Shown: positions 46,111-55,427, numbered from the stretch's first letter. The stretch is DNA of 64,000 nucleotides from UBA11865 sp963749825 (GCA_963749825.1 CAVVOI010000012.1:1240001-1304000); one strand, 5' to 3'. Made by a program: numbers and translations. Notes: generated by a model from the sequence alone, not told the origin.

Positions 46111-46919
46111 GAGGCTACCTCCTCTTCTAATTTTTCTGAGGAATGATCCTCATGCACAGGTAAGTAGTACACACGCGGCTCGGTTCCCAAACCTTCCTTA
46201 AGACGAAACGACCCATTGTTTTCCAGAGCCTGGCTAACGGGCGATTCTGGATCGTTCAGGTCACCAAAGATCCGCGCACCCATGGGGCAAGCAACCACAC
46301 ATGCCGGCGTTGCCGCCTGGTCCACGCCTGGCGTCAGGCCCATCTCCAGGCCCCGGTCAATGCGCTGGTAACAAAAAGTGCATTTTTCCACCACGCCCCG
46401 CGGCCGGCGAGCTACTCCTGGTTGGCCCCAGGTAGGTACGGCCGGGTTGTCGCCGTCGAAAGTTTCCCAGTTGAAAGATCGAGATCCATACGGGCAGGCT
46501 ATCTCGCAGTAACGGCAACCAATGCAGCGATCGTAATCCATCATCACGATGCCGTCAGGTCGCTGGTAAGTCGCGCCAACCGGACAGATATGGGTACAGG
46601 GCGCGTCGGCACAGTGCATGCAAGGCACCGGAACGAAGGTTTGCTTACCGCCTACTTCACCTGTTTCCACCAGACGATTCCAATCGATATTGGGTGGCAC
46701 GTCATTTTGCGCTTTGCATGCCAGTGAGCAGTGGCCACAGCCGACACATTTGCATTGGTCGATCACCATGGCCCAGCTATGCGGGCTTTCTTCGTCAGAG
46801 CTGGATTTGGCCGCCTTCTTGCTGGTCGAGGCAATCACCGTCGGTCCGACCGCTGCCACAGCCAGACCGGCCAAGCCCAGTTTCAAGAAATCGCGTCGTT
46901 CGAGAGTATTCTTATCCAT
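46107..46919 (-). CDS. Ferredoxin-like [4Fe-4S] subunit with Tat signal (NrfC/HybA-type)
   Basis: The 270-residue protein begins with a Tat-type motif (ERRDFLKLGLAGLAVAAVG), so it is exported folded. It has four cluster motifs: CKCVGCGHCSLAC, then CMHCADAPCTHIC, then CIGCRYCEIAC, and a fourth, rearranged one, CTFCYQR...CVVACP. These make up to four [4Fe-4S] clusters in the usual NrfC/PsrB/HybA arrangement. It passes electrons between the NrfD-type subunit and the octaheme cytochrome encoded just upstream. Start overlaps by four bases with the NrfD gene. Confidence 0.92.
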   Translation of the reverse strand: MDKNTLERRDFLKLGLAGLAVAAVGPTVIASTSKKAAKSSSDEESPHSWAMVIDQCKCVGCGHCSLACKAQNDVPPNIDWNRLVETGEVGGKQTFVPVPCMHCADAPCTHICPVGATYQRPDGIVMMDYDRCIGCRYCEIACPYGSRSFNWETFDGDNPAVPTWGQPGVARRPRGVVEKCTFCYQRIDRGLEMGLTPGVDQAATPACVVACPMGARIFGDLNDPESPVSQALENNGSFRLKEGLGTEPRVYYLPVHEDHSSEKLEEEVAS

Positions 46920-46931
46920 TTCGCTACTCCC

Positions 46932-47864
46932 CTAATCCTTTGATACGAAACGGCGATACCAGCCCTCGGCAAACGGGGTAACGGCGACGCCGAATCCCAT
47001 GCCTACCGCGGCGATAATCAGGTAATTGAAAGGTTTCGCCGGTTGTGGTGCTGGTTGTTCGTTGACGGGAGTACCATTAAGCCCGGTATATTCGCACGTC
47101 TCTTCGCCTGCATAAGATGACCACATCAAACCGTCCATGGCTGCAGGTTCCCCTCCAGCAGCGGGGAAGTGCATACCCTGGCCATGGCATTGAGTGCAGG
47201 TATCAAGATCGACTTTGAATGTATGTAATCGTTGACCATGCCCTTCGCCCATCGGCGAATTAGACACCCGCAAGTGGCAATCGGTGCATTGCAGCCCTTC
47301 CTGGGCGTGGCTCGTATAGCCGTAGAAATGCCCTTCATCCGTGTGGCACGTGGCACAAAGATCCTTCATATTACCAACTTTGAGAGCTGTCGTGTGGGGA
47401 TTATGGCAGCGAACGCAAGTTAATTCGCCTTCGCCATGAGCACTTTCCTGCCACTCCGAGTGGGTGTCAATATGGCAAGAACCACATAGCCTTGCCGAGG
47501 AGTCGGTGGGCATTGGGGTTTCGGGATGGGGTCCGGTTTGGCCTTCGTGGCATGTCGCACAAGCGATTCCATCACCTTCCAAGGCACCGGTTTGCGGATC
47601 ATAATCCGTCACATGGCATTGAAGACACTCGGGAGATTTGCCTTTCTCCTCCCATGCTTCTTGAAAAATGGGATCGGAAAAAGCCAAACCATGGGCGCTT
47701 GATTGCCAATTGTTGACTACGCTTTCATGACACTCATTGCAATCGCTCCGGACTGGACCTTCCTGGCGTGTACCGCCGGCTTCGCCCACGGCTACAGCCA
47801 GCAAAGCCGCAGCCATAGCACATCCGAGGCCTATGATGAATCTCATTTTGAGATGTCCCAGCAT
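46932..47864 (-). CDS. Octaheme cytochrome c, membrane-anchored
   Basis: From the ATG at 47864 (preceded by AAGGAGG) the protein has 310 residues. A longer frame to 47909 is unlikely. It has a signal/anchor helix (MRFIIGLGCAMAAALLAV), eight CxxCH motifs (CNECH, CLQCH, CATCH, CGSCH, CVRCH, CATCH, CTDCH, CTQCH) and a C-terminal TM helix near residue 280-300 (FNYLIIAAVGMGFGVAV). Eight c-type haems would carry electrons between the FeS/NrfD module and an outer acceptor. It is the first gene of this minus-strand operon. Confidence 0.9.
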   Translation of the reverse strand: MLGHLKMRFIIGLGCAMAAALLAVAVGEAGGTRQEGPVRSDCNECHESVVNNWQSSAHGLAFSDPIFQEAWEEKGKSPECLQCHVTDYDPQTGALEGDGIACATCHEGQTGPHPETPMPTDSSARLCGSCHIDTHSEWQESAHGEGELTCVRCHNPHTTALKVGNMKDLCATCHTDEGHFYGYTSHAQEGLQCTDCHLRVSNSPMGEGHGQRLHTFKVDLDTCTQCHGQGMHFPAAGGEPAAMDGLMWSSYAGEETCEYTGLNGTPVNEQPAPQPAKPFNYLIIAAVGMGFGVAVTPFAEGWYRRFVSKD

Positions 47865-48314
47865 TGTTCGAGCCTCCTTGGCCGGCCCTTTGAATATTCT
47901 GATCTTCACTGACCAGTTACCTTCCTCTCGGATGGTTTAGGGGCGGACCTGATCGATTTCTCTGCTTTGAGATTTGCTTGTAGAAATCAACCTTGAACAG
48001 CTCATATCTGAGACTTGTAAAGTTATGTTTCAGTTTAACGGGGATTGCGAGCGAAAACAATTCGGTAATGAACCAATTCTTAGCTGGGTAATTGCCCCCA
48101 ATAATCCCTTGTTGGCAGACACATTTGGCGACAGAACCGTCCATCATATGGGTAAATCCACCCACGTGAAGATACGCCCTATATCTGATAGACGGCGCCT
48201 GTCCCGCATGTTACAGTGTTATCAAATGAGATTGCTTGTAGATATCACCAGCCTTCGAACAGCAGACTATAGACAAGTGAACACAAGTCTGATTACGAAA
48301 AATAGGAGGCAACG
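47865..48314. other. Divergent intergenic region between octaheme operon and small membrane gene
   Basis: This is a 450-base gap that must hold promoters for both directions. The plus strand ends in the ribosome site AGGAGG at 48304-48309 for the 43-residue gene. I see no strong palindrome, RNA gene or long reading frame. An open frame at 47974-48318 is a chance opening. Confidence 0.5.
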
Positions 48315-48446
48315 ATGAATCCCTTTGAAGCCACAGCAGTATTGGTTAGTTTATTTGTAGCCCGGCTCGCTTTTCCCCTGGTTGTTACCCTGCTCTTTGG
48401 CATACTGATGAACCGGATAATGCAGCGGGGATTTTATGAAGATTAA
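48315..48446 (+). CDS. 43-residue membrane protein, paralogue of the 44428-44817 N-terminus
   Basis: This short gene follows AGGAGG (48304-48309) by five bases and encodes MNPFEATAVLVSLFVARLAF, then PLVVTLLFGILMNRIMQRGF and YED. It is a single TM helix with short polar ends. It matches the first 43 residues of the protein at 44428-44817 in its LF, R, PL, TL, FG, LMNR and terminal ED positions. Too short to trust by length alone, it is supported by the ribosome site and the paralogue. Together they may be small subunits or assembly factors of the respiratory complexes. Confidence 0.7.
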   Translation: MNPFEATAVLVSLFVARLAFPLVVTLLFGILMNRIMQRGFYED

Positions 48447-48788
48447 CCCGACAGAATATCATTGAGGTTGACTTCCGGACCGACTTTGCCATCAGCTCAC
48501 CGGAGACTCAACCAACCATGTCCTCACCATTTGCCGGCCGGTTCAACATAGAACCGGCCGGCATTTTTACTTTCCATACAATTCAAGTGACGATTGTCAT
48601 CCCAAATCCACGATGATCGTCCCTAACTCCATAGCTCGACTTCCTTTAAGATAAGATTGGCATTTATTTTCGTGCCTGATAACCTGCATCGAACCAAATC
48701 ATTCCCCCAAGCAGGTTCTTGCACATCGCCGGTATTATCCAGGCAACAACATTATACTTAACGCGATCTTAGAGGAGGCAGAAGATCC
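48447..48788. other. Intergenic region with strong terminator
   Basis: This 342-base gap follows the 43-residue gene. It contains the perfect stem terminator at 48533-48568. The remainder before 48789 should carry the promoter for the octaheme lipoprotein gene. Nothing else was recognised. Confidence 0.5.
48533..48568 (+). terminator. Strong intrinsic terminator
   Basis: GCCGGCCGGTTC (48533-48544) and GAACCGGCCGGC (48551-48562) form a perfect 12-bp stem with a six-base loop, followed by a T-run at 48564-48568. It closes the transcript of the 43-residue gene, separating it from the next gene. Confidence 0.9.
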
Positions 48789-50066
48789 ATGAACCGCAAG
48801 AAAATCATCTTGTTATGTGCAGCCGCACTTCTCTTATTGCTCGCCGCCTGTACGGCTTCCCAGGGCACAGAAGGACCGGTTGGTCCGGCCGGGCCCGCAG
48901 GGCCGGTAGGCATCCAAGGTCCGCCTGGAGACCCGGCTTTTGCCAGCCAGGGCTATGTCGGTTCTGAACAATGTGGCAGCTGCCACGAATCCGAATATGC
49001 TACCTTCAGCCTCTCGGGCCATCCCTATAAATTGAATGAGGTCACGGATGGAGAACCGCCCCAATATCCTTATGATTCCGTCACCGGCGGCGTACCGGAT
49101 CCACCCGATGGTTATACCTGGGAGGATATCAGCTACGTCATAGGGGGCTTTGGCTGGAAGGCGCGTTTCATCGATCAGGAAGGCTATATCATCACTGGCG
49201 ATGAAAACGCCGCGACCCAGTACAACTTCGCCAATGAAGATGTTGGGACTGATGCAGGCTGGGTTCCTTACCATGCCGGCGAGCAGAAGCCTTATGACTG
49301 CGGCGAGTGCCATACGACAGGCTTTAATCCGGTTGGACACCAAGACGGCCTGGAGGGAATTTCTGGCACATGGGCTATACCTGGCATCCAATGCGAGGAA
49401 TGTCATGGCCCTGGCAGTCGACACGCCGAAGATCCGTATGGCGTTCGCATGGTCGTCGACCGCTCCTCGCAACTATGTGGCCACTGCCATATTCGCGGCA
49501 ACACGGCCGAAATCGATGCCAGCGATGGTTTCATCCGCCATCATGAGCAATTCGAGGAAATGTTCAGCTCCAAACACTTCGCCATAAGCTGCGTCACTTG
49601 CCATGATCCCCACGCCAGCTCAAGGTTCGCCGACGAAGAGAGTAATCCCAATTACGGCATACGCCAGAGTTGTGATAGCTGTCATTGGCAGCAACAGTTC
49701 CAAAACAATAAAAAGCATCTGGGAATGGATTGCATCGACTGCCATATGCCACCATTGGTTAATTCAGCCGTAGGCAATATCGATATATTTACGGCCGATA
49801 TTGCCTCCCACCTCTATTCAATCAATCCAGACCCAGATGCGACCCAATTTTCCGAAGATGGCGCTTTTTCCGAGCCTTACATCAGCCTAACTTATGCTTG
49901 TTTGCATTGCCATAATGGCCGGCGAGCGGGCGAAAAGGACTTGGAAACATTGTCCGACATGGCCACCGGTTACCACACGCCTCCTTTACCGACGCCAGAA
50001 CCGACTCTTGAGCCAACACTTGAACCAACGCCTGAACAGACGCCGACGGCTCAACCATCTTCCTGA
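48789..50066 (+). CDS. Octaheme c-type lipoprotein with collagen-like stalk
   Basis: The 425-residue protein has a lipoprotein signal (lipobox LLAAC, cysteine at 21). A collagen-like run of about eight Gly-X-Y triplets follows (GTEGPVGPAGPAGPVGIQGP and on). The haem part starts YVGSEQCGSCHESEY, similar to cytochrome c554-like multihemes. There are eight CxxCH sites (CGSCH, CGECH, CEECH, CGHCH, CVTCH, CDSCH, CIDCH, CLHCH). A Thr/Pro/Glu tail ends the protein. The lipid anchor and stalk place it outside the membrane. A paralogue is encoded at 60887-62422. A strong GAGGAGG precedes the ATG. Probably an electron carrier, or an enzyme of unknown substrate. Confidence 0.9.
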   Translation: MNRKKIILLCAAALLLLLAACTASQGTEGPVGPAGPAGPVGIQGPPGDPAFASQGYVGSEQCGSCHESEYATFSLSGHPYKLNEVTDGEPPQYPYDSVTGGVPDPPDGYTWEDISYVIGGFGWKARFIDQEGYIITGDENAATQYNFANEDVGTDAGWVPYHAGEQKPYDCGECHTTGFNPVGHQDGLEGISGTWAIPGIQCEECHGPGSRHAEDPYGVRMVVDRSSQLCGHCHIRGNTAEIDASDGFIRHHEQFEEMFSSKHFAISCVTCHDPHASSRFADEESNPNYGIRQSCDSCHWQQQFQNNKKHLGMDCIDCHMPPLVNSAVGNIDIFTADIASHLYSINPDPDATQFSEDGAFSEPYISLTYACLHCHNGRRAGEKDLETLSDMATGYHTPPLPTPEPTLEPTLEPTPEQTPTAQPSS

Positions 50067-50142
50067 CCACAATTTTTGCTAGAGTATTTACCATCGTAAA
50101 GGCAATAAGCATCGATAATCAACCGGCAAAAGGATCATTTGT

Positions 50143-51873
50143 ATGAAGAGAATCATAGCCGCCATCAGAAAATTCTTCTTTCCTTCGCAGAACAGCCCGC
50201 GCTGGCTTCGTCTTTTGCCCTTTGTCGTACTGGGCGCCCTTACCATGCTGGCGATTTCAGGCTCTGTCTACGGCTGGAATTATACGAACTCTCCGGAATT
50301 TTGCGGCTCTGCCTGCCATACCATGCCGCCCGAATACAATGCTTATCTGCGCTCTCCACATGCTCGGGTCCGTTGCGTGGAATGCCATATCGGCCGCGAC
50401 GTGGTTACCACCCAGTTCACACGCAAAGCCGGTGATCTACGCCACGTCGTTCTCACAATCACCCAGGATTACGAATTCCCTATCTATACCCGGGCCATGC
50501 GTCCGGCCCGGCAATCTTGCGAGACATGTCATTTTCCAGAGAAGTTTTCTGATGACAGCCTGCGCGAAGTGCGCAGATTCGCTGACGACGAGCAAAACTC
50601 CTTAGAGAGCACCTATTTGATCATGAAAACCGGCGGCGGCAGTAAGCGCGAAGGGCTCGGCCGGGGAATCCACTGGCACATCGAAAACGAAGTCCGTTAT
50701 TTGCCGACGGATAATCTCGAACAGAACATCCCCTATGTGCGGGCTATCGACGACGATGGCAATATTACCGAGTATTACGACATCGATTCGGGCCTTACCC
50801 CGGATGACGTTGCCGGCAGCACCCTGGAAACGATGGATTGCATCACCTGCCACAATCGCATCACCCACGCTATTCCCAATCCAGATGATGCGATCGACCT
50901 GGCCATAACCAAAGAGCTGATCGCCAGGGACCTGCCTGCGGTCAAAGAGCAGGCCACCCACCTCATGTCCCTGGGCTACAATGATCAGGAAGAAGCAGCC
51001 CAAGCTTTTGCCGAGTTAGATACTTTTTATGCGGAGAACTATCCCCAGGTCCACGAAGAGCGTCAGGAAGATATCCAGCAAGCGATCTCAACTATGGAAG
51101 ACATATACAGCCAGATCGTCTTCTCCGAGCAGAAGATCGACTGGAACACCCATCCTGACAATTTAGGCCATAAGGACACTCCAGGCTGCTTCCGCTGCCA
51201 CGATGGAAAACATTTGAGCGGCACCGGCGAAGCCATCCGCCTGGAGTGTAACTTGTGCCATTCGGTGCCGATCAAAGCGGATCCGAATTCACTGGTCACC
51301 GAAATCGAACTGGTGCGCGGTCCCGAGCCACCATCTCATACGCATACCAGTTGGATCACTTTACACGGCAAAGCCATCGACACATCTTGCGCCGCTTGTC
51401 ACACACCGGCCGATCCCTCGGTCGACTACACCCAGCTGGAAGGCAAGCCTCCCGCCGATAACTCCTACTGTGGCAACGCCGCTTGCCACGGTCCGGATTG
51501 GCAATATGCAGGCTTCGATTCGCCGGAATTAGAGCCTTATCTCGAACGACAATTGTACATCTTGCAGAACACCAGCCCCTACCTGCTAGAGGGCGTTCCC
51601 CTTACCTACGAATCCACATTCAGAGCCTTATTCGACGGCCGCTGCGTCTTTTGTCACAATAGTGGCCTGGATCCAGAAGCCGATCTGGATTTAAGCAATT
51701 ATGAAGGAGTGTTAAGAGGTGGCAAAAACGGCCCGGCTCTGGTGCCCGGTGATCCTGAAGGCAGTCTCATTATCCAGCGCCAATCCGGTTCACGTGACCA
51801 CTTTGGCCAGGTTTTGGATGGCGAACTGGAAGCCTTGCAAGAATGGATTATGGCAGGTGCACCTGAGAACTAA
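50143..51873 (+). CDS. NapC/NrfH-like multihaem membrane cytochrome
   Basis: The 576-residue protein has an N-terminal TM anchor (residues ~23-45), then NSPEFCGSACHTMPPEYNAY and RCVECHIG, like the quinol-oxidising NapC/NrfH family. I count seven CxxCH motifs, plus one CX3CH (CGSACH) and one CX4CH (CGNAACH), nine possible haem sites. The C-terminal ~85 residues (RCVFCHNSGLDPEADLDL, then GPALVPGDPEGSL, ending WIMAGAPEN) resemble a planctomycete-type cytochrome C domain and match the end of the protein at 53152-55368. It may pass electrons from the quinol pool to the octaheme lipoprotein encoded just before it. Confidence 0.88.
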   Translation: MKRIIAAIRKFFFPSQNSPRWLRLLPFVVLGALTMLAISGSVYGWNYTNSPEFCGSACHTMPPEYNAYLRSPHARVRCVECHIGRDVVTTQFTRKAGDLRHVVLTITQDYEFPIYTRAMRPARQSCETCHFPEKFSDDSLREVRRFADDEQNSLESTYLIMKTGGGSKREGLGRGIHWHIENEVRYLPTDNLEQNIPYVRAIDDDGNITEYYDIDSGLTPDDVAGSTLETMDCITCHNRITHAIPNPDDAIDLAITKELIARDLPAVKEQATHLMSLGYNDQEEAAQAFAELDTFYAENYPQVHEERQEDIQQAISTMEDIYSQIVFSEQKIDWNTHPDNLGHKDTPGCFRCHDGKHLSGTGEAIRLECNLCHSVPIKADPNSLVTEIELVRGPEPPSHTHTSWITLHGKAIDTSCAACHTPADPSVDYTQLEGKPPADNSYCGNAACHGPDWQYAGFDSPELEPYLERQLYILQNTSPYLLEGVPLTYESTFRALFDGRCVFCHNSGLDPEADLDLSNYEGVLRGGKNGPALVPGDPEGSLIIQRQSGSRDHFGQVLDGELEALQEWIMAGAPEN

Positions 51874-52000
51874 GTAATCGCTTGCCCGGTTTTTGATAGT
51901 TGCTTTGGTATAATAAGATCTTGTTGAATGGGTCATGAGCCAGTGCCTGGTTGGGTCAAGGCAGGGATAAATCCCAATGAACAGGTGAACGGAGGATAGT

Positions 52001-52480
52001 ATGGGTAAATTTGATCGCTTCAACCGGCGCGACTTTCTGGGTATTGCCACAGGGACCATAGCAGGGCTGATTGCTGCCGGCGTGGCCATCCCGGCCGTAG
52101 CCTATATTGTCGGTCCAGCTCTGCGAAAGAATGAAACCGAGGAATGGATCCTACTGGGTTCCACATCTAAGGTTGAGATCGGCACGCCGACCCTGTTTAA
52201 AGCTAAGGTTGAACGCCAAACCGGCTGGATCCTGAATGTGACCGAGCTCTCGGTTTACGTTCTGACGGAAGATGGACGCAGATATGTAGCCATGTCAAAC
52301 ACGTGTACACACCTGGGTTGTCGCGTCCGCTGGATCGCCGATCAAGATCAATTCTTCTGCCCCTGTCACAATGCCGCGTTTGACAAAGAGGGCCTGGTTG
52401 TTTCTGGTCCCCCACCTAGTCCCTTAGACCGCTACGAGGTCAAGGTTGAAGACGACCTACTATTCGTGCGAGGAGCTTAG
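52001..52480 (+). CDS. qcrA: Rieske [2Fe-2S] protein
   Basis: The 159-residue protein has a Tat-like signal (NRRDFLGIATG) and TM helix (residues ~18-38). The Rieske ligands are C102 and H104 in CTHLGC, and C120 and H123 in CPCHNAAF; C107 and C122 form the stabilising disulfide. It takes the first electron from quinol in a cytochrome bc complex. The ATG follows GGAGG by seven bases. The next gene, cytochrome b, starts one base after its stop. Confidence 0.95.
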   Translation: MGKFDRFNRRDFLGIATGTIAGLIAAGVAIPAVAYIVGPALRKNETEEWILLGSTSKVEIGTPTLFKAKVERQTGWILNVTELSVYVLTEDGRRYVAMSNTCTHLGCRVRWIADQDQFFCPCHNAAFDKEGLVVSGPPPSPLDRYEVKVEDDLLFVRGA

Positions 52481-52481
52481 C

Positions 52482-53141
52482 ATGACCACTAGAATCGGTA
52501 ATTGGCTGGATGAGCGCCTAGGATGGCGCAGCGTATGGAGTGCCATTTTCTTGCGCAAAGTACCCAAAGTCAACTGGTTTTATGCCTTAGGCAGTGCAAC
52601 TTTGTTCTTGGCCCTGTTGCAGATAGTGACCGGAATCTTGCTAACCATTTATTACGTCCCGACGCCTGACCATGCTTATGATAGCGTTCAGTTTATCACC
52701 ACCCAGGTGCCGGCCGGCTGGTTTATTCGTGGTGTCCACCACTATGGCGCCAGCGCGATGGTTATCTTGACCGTCCTCCATATGATCCGGGTCATTGTCT
52801 ACGGGGCTTATAAGTTTCCTAGGGAGGTTACCTGGTTCACAGGCATTGGCCTGCTGCTGGTGGTTGTCGGCTTCGGCTTTACCGGCTACCTGCTCCCTTG
52901 GGACCAGAAAGCTTTCTGGGCTACGACGGTAGGCACGCGTATTCCCGCCACAACGCCACTGATTGGCGATATAATTCTGCGAATCATGCGGGGTGGATCG
53001 GAACTCTCGGCGGTCACACTGGCTCGCTTCTTTGGCGTTCACGTCTGGGTCCTTCCTGCTGCCCTGCTTATCCTGTTGGGTATTCACATCTATCTGGTCA
53101 TTCGCATTGGCATCAGCGCTGTTCCCAGGCGAGACGAATGA
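52482..53141 (+). CDS. Cytochrome b N-terminal half (split QcrB)
   Basis: The 219-residue protein starts at the ATG at 52482, right after the Rieske stop; a frame opening at 52446 overlaps that gene. It has four TM helices and the haem-binding His pairs: HH in RGVHHYGAS, then H in HMIRV, and later H in FFGVHVWV and LGIHIYLV. This is the cytochrome b6-like N-terminal half, carrying haems bL and bH. The missing C-terminal half is in the next gene, so cytochrome b is split, as in b6f-type complexes. Confidence 0.93.
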   Translation: MTTRIGNWLDERLGWRSVWSAIFLRKVPKVNWFYALGSATLFLALLQIVTGILLTIYYVPTPDHAYDSVQFITTQVPAGWFIRGVHHYGASAMVILTVLHMIRVIVYGAYKFPREVTWFTGIGLLLVVVGFGFTGYLLPWDQKAFWATTVGTRIPATTPLIGDIILRIMRGGSELSAVTLARFFGVHVWVLPAALLILLGIHIYLVIRIGISAVPRRDE

Positions 53142-53151
53142 GGTACTGGCG

Positions 53152-55368
53152 ATGAAAGAAGAGGAAAAACAAAAATACCTCGAACATTATAAAGAGGCTA
53201 AGGAAAAGGGCGTTCCTTTCTTCCCCGATATTGTCTTCAAGGATGTCGTTTTATCCTTGCTGGTGTTCCTCATCCTGGTCGGATTGGCCTACTTCATTGG
53301 CGCGCCTTTAGAGGAACGAGCAAATCCAGCCGATACGTCGTATACGCCGAAACCGGAATGGTATTTCCTTTTCCTATTCCAGTTATTGAAGTATTTCCCG
53401 GGAGAGCTGGAAGTTATTGGGGTCGTGCTGCTACCCACGGTAGCGCTAGTGCTGTTGCTGCTGTTGCCGGTCATCGATCGCAGCTCGCTGCGTCATTTCT
53501 CATCGCGTCCGATCATCATTGCCATCACCGGCATTCTGCTCGTTGGAGCGATATTCCTGACAGTGCAGGCAGTGCGGGAAGCGCCGCCCCCGGTCGAGGT
53601 TTTTGGAGGTGATCAGACGGCCGTTCTTTACGCCGAGAATTGCGCCGGCTGTCACGGTCCGGAGATCAACGCACCGTCGGGCACAAATTTGCATACCATC
53701 ATCGCCCAGGGCAAACATGAGGGGATGCCTGCCTGGGCGGCCGACCTGACAACCGATGAGATCGATGCCCTTGCCGGCTTTATCTTATCTCCGGCCGGTA
53801 GCAAGCTTTTCACAACAAACTGCGGCGCTTGTCATGAGGCGCCTGAACTGGTGGCAGGTGATCCGCAGGAACTGAGAAATGCGCTGGATCAAGGTAAGGC
53901 ATTTGCCGCTCACGCTGATCAGGACATCGCCAACTGGGATGAAACCCTCAATCGGGAAGAACGTACGGCGCTGTTAAATTTCCTGATTGCCCCGGACGGG
54001 CGACGATTGTTCGCCATCAACTGCTCGCCCTGTCACGGGTCAGCGGTGGCAGTCTCCGGTGATCAGGCTGAGCTTCGCGACATCATCAGCGAGGGTGGAT
54101 TGCATCTCGAGATGCCTCCCTGGCAGGAAAAGTTGAGTTCTGCTGAGCTTGACCAACTCGCCGAGTACATAGTCGATCCCAGTTCGTCCTCCGGCGGTGA
54201 GGCGCTATTTGAGCAAGATTGTGTTAGGTGTCATGGCGACCGTATTCCACGGATGAGCGATTACGAAGAGGCTCGTACCGTTATTGCCACCGGCGGAGCA
54301 CACGAAACGATGCCGGTCTGGGGTGATGTGCTCACTAGTGAACAACTGGATGCGCTGGCAGCGTACACCATCGAAGCCGCCGAGGGCGCGCCCCTGGTAG
54401 CCGGACAACAATTGTTTGCCGAGAATTGCTCCAATTGCCACGGTGATCTAGGCGAAGGGGGCGAGAATCCAGCCCGAGCCGGCGATGTGATCGCGCCCAT
54501 CAGCACGGCCGAGTATCTGAAAACACGCGATGATTTTACTTTACGGGCCATCATAGCCCAAGGCCAACCCAATTTCGGGATGTCCCCCTTCGGCACTTCT
54601 TACGGTGGACCGCTAGACGACGATCAGATCGATTCAATGGTAGCTTATATCCGAGCTTGGGAAGCTGACCCGCCTGTTGAACTACCGCCGGATGCACAGT
54701 CCGACACCTTGGCCCTGGATGGCTTCGAGATCTATACCGAGATATGCGCCCAGTGTCACGGTATAACCGGCGGCGGCGGCGTTGGGCCGTCGTTGCGTGC
54801 CGCCGAATTCCGCAATGCCAATTCGAGTCAGAATGTTTTCGATACCATCAGCCAGGGACACGAAGCCACTGACATGATCGCCTGGGGCGCTATTCTCACC
54901 TCGGCGCAGATCGAGCAGCTGGTCACTTTTATCGAACAGCTGCCTATTGACGAACCAGTGGAAGAAGAGGTCACAAGAATTCCAAGCGAGATGGATGACG
55001 AAGAGCTGGGAACCGAAAGCGATCAAGACGAAGAACAAACCGAGCCGCCTGCTGAACCGACCGAAGAGCCGGCCGAAGCAGAAATCTCTTTCACGGCCAA
55101 TGTGATGCCAATCCTCGACAGTCGTTGCGTCGATTGTCACGGTACGGACGGTGGCTGGGACGCAGCCAGCTACGACGCCGTAATGACCACCGGCGACAAT
55201 GGGCCGGTCGTTATCCCCGGCGATGTTGACGGCAGCCTGCTGGCGCAGAAGCTTCTGGGCACACATGAAGAAGGAGATCCCATGCCGCCGCCCCCGCTTC
55301 GAAAGCTCAATGATGAGTTGATTCAGATTATTCTCGACTGGATTGCCGCGGGCGCGCCGGACAATTAG
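53152..55368 (+). CDS. Cytochrome b C-terminal half fused to seven haem c sites
   Basis: From the ATG at 53152 (GAGG upstream) this protein has 738 residues. Residues ~30-165 hold three or four TM helices and the quinol-site motif PEWY (P68-Y71) in KPEWYFLFLFQLLKYFPGE, equivalent to subunit IV of b6f. The remainder has seven CxxCH motifs (CAGCH, CGACH, CSPCH, CVRCH, CSNCH, CAQCH, CVDCH) in separate class-I-like modules, some spaced about 85 residues apart. A Glu/Pro linker precedes the last, planctomycete-type module, which ends WIAAGAPDN. It completes the Rieske/cytochrome b complex; the seven haems replace a separate cytochrome c1. Confidence 0.9.
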   Translation: MKEEEKQKYLEHYKEAKEKGVPFFPDIVFKDVVLSLLVFLILVGLAYFIGAPLEERANPADTSYTPKPEWYFLFLFQLLKYFPGELEVIGVVLLPTVALVLLLLLPVIDRSSLRHFSSRPIIIAITGILLVGAIFLTVQAVREAPPPVEVFGGDQTAVLYAENCAGCHGPEINAPSGTNLHTIIAQGKHEGMPAWAADLTTDEIDALAGFILSPAGSKLFTTNCGACHEAPELVAGDPQELRNALDQGKAFAAHADQDIANWDETLNREERTALLNFLIAPDGRRLFAINCSPCHGSAVAVSGDQAELRDIISEGGLHLEMPPWQEKLSSAELDQLAEYIVDPSSSSGGEALFEQDCVRCHGDRIPRMSDYEEARTVIATGGAHETMPVWGDVLTSEQLDALAAYTIEAAEGAPLVAGQQLFAENCSNCHGDLGEGGENPARAGDVIAPISTAEYLKTRDDFTLRAIIAQGQPNFGMSPFGTSYGGPLDDDQIDSMVAYIRAWEADPPVELPPDAQSDTLALDGFEIYTEICAQCHGITGGGGVGPSLRAAEFRNANSSQNVFDTISQGHEATDMIAWGAILTSAQIEQLVTFIEQLPIDEPVEEEVTRIPSEMDDEELGTESDQDEEQTEPPAEPTEEPAEAEISFTANVMPILDSRCVDCHGTDGGWDAASYDAVMTTGDNGPVVIPGDVDGSLLAQKLLGTHEEGDPMPPPPLRKLNDELIQIILDWIAAGAPDN

Positions 55369-55427
55369 ACGTTGTTGTGTTCTTCGTAGTAGTCAACATG
55401 AGCTAACGCTCACCGACAATGAATGAA

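Noticed and set aside
54682..55266. 194-codon open frame on the minus strand
   Set aside because: It is antisense to the cytochrome b fusion and shows no domain pattern.
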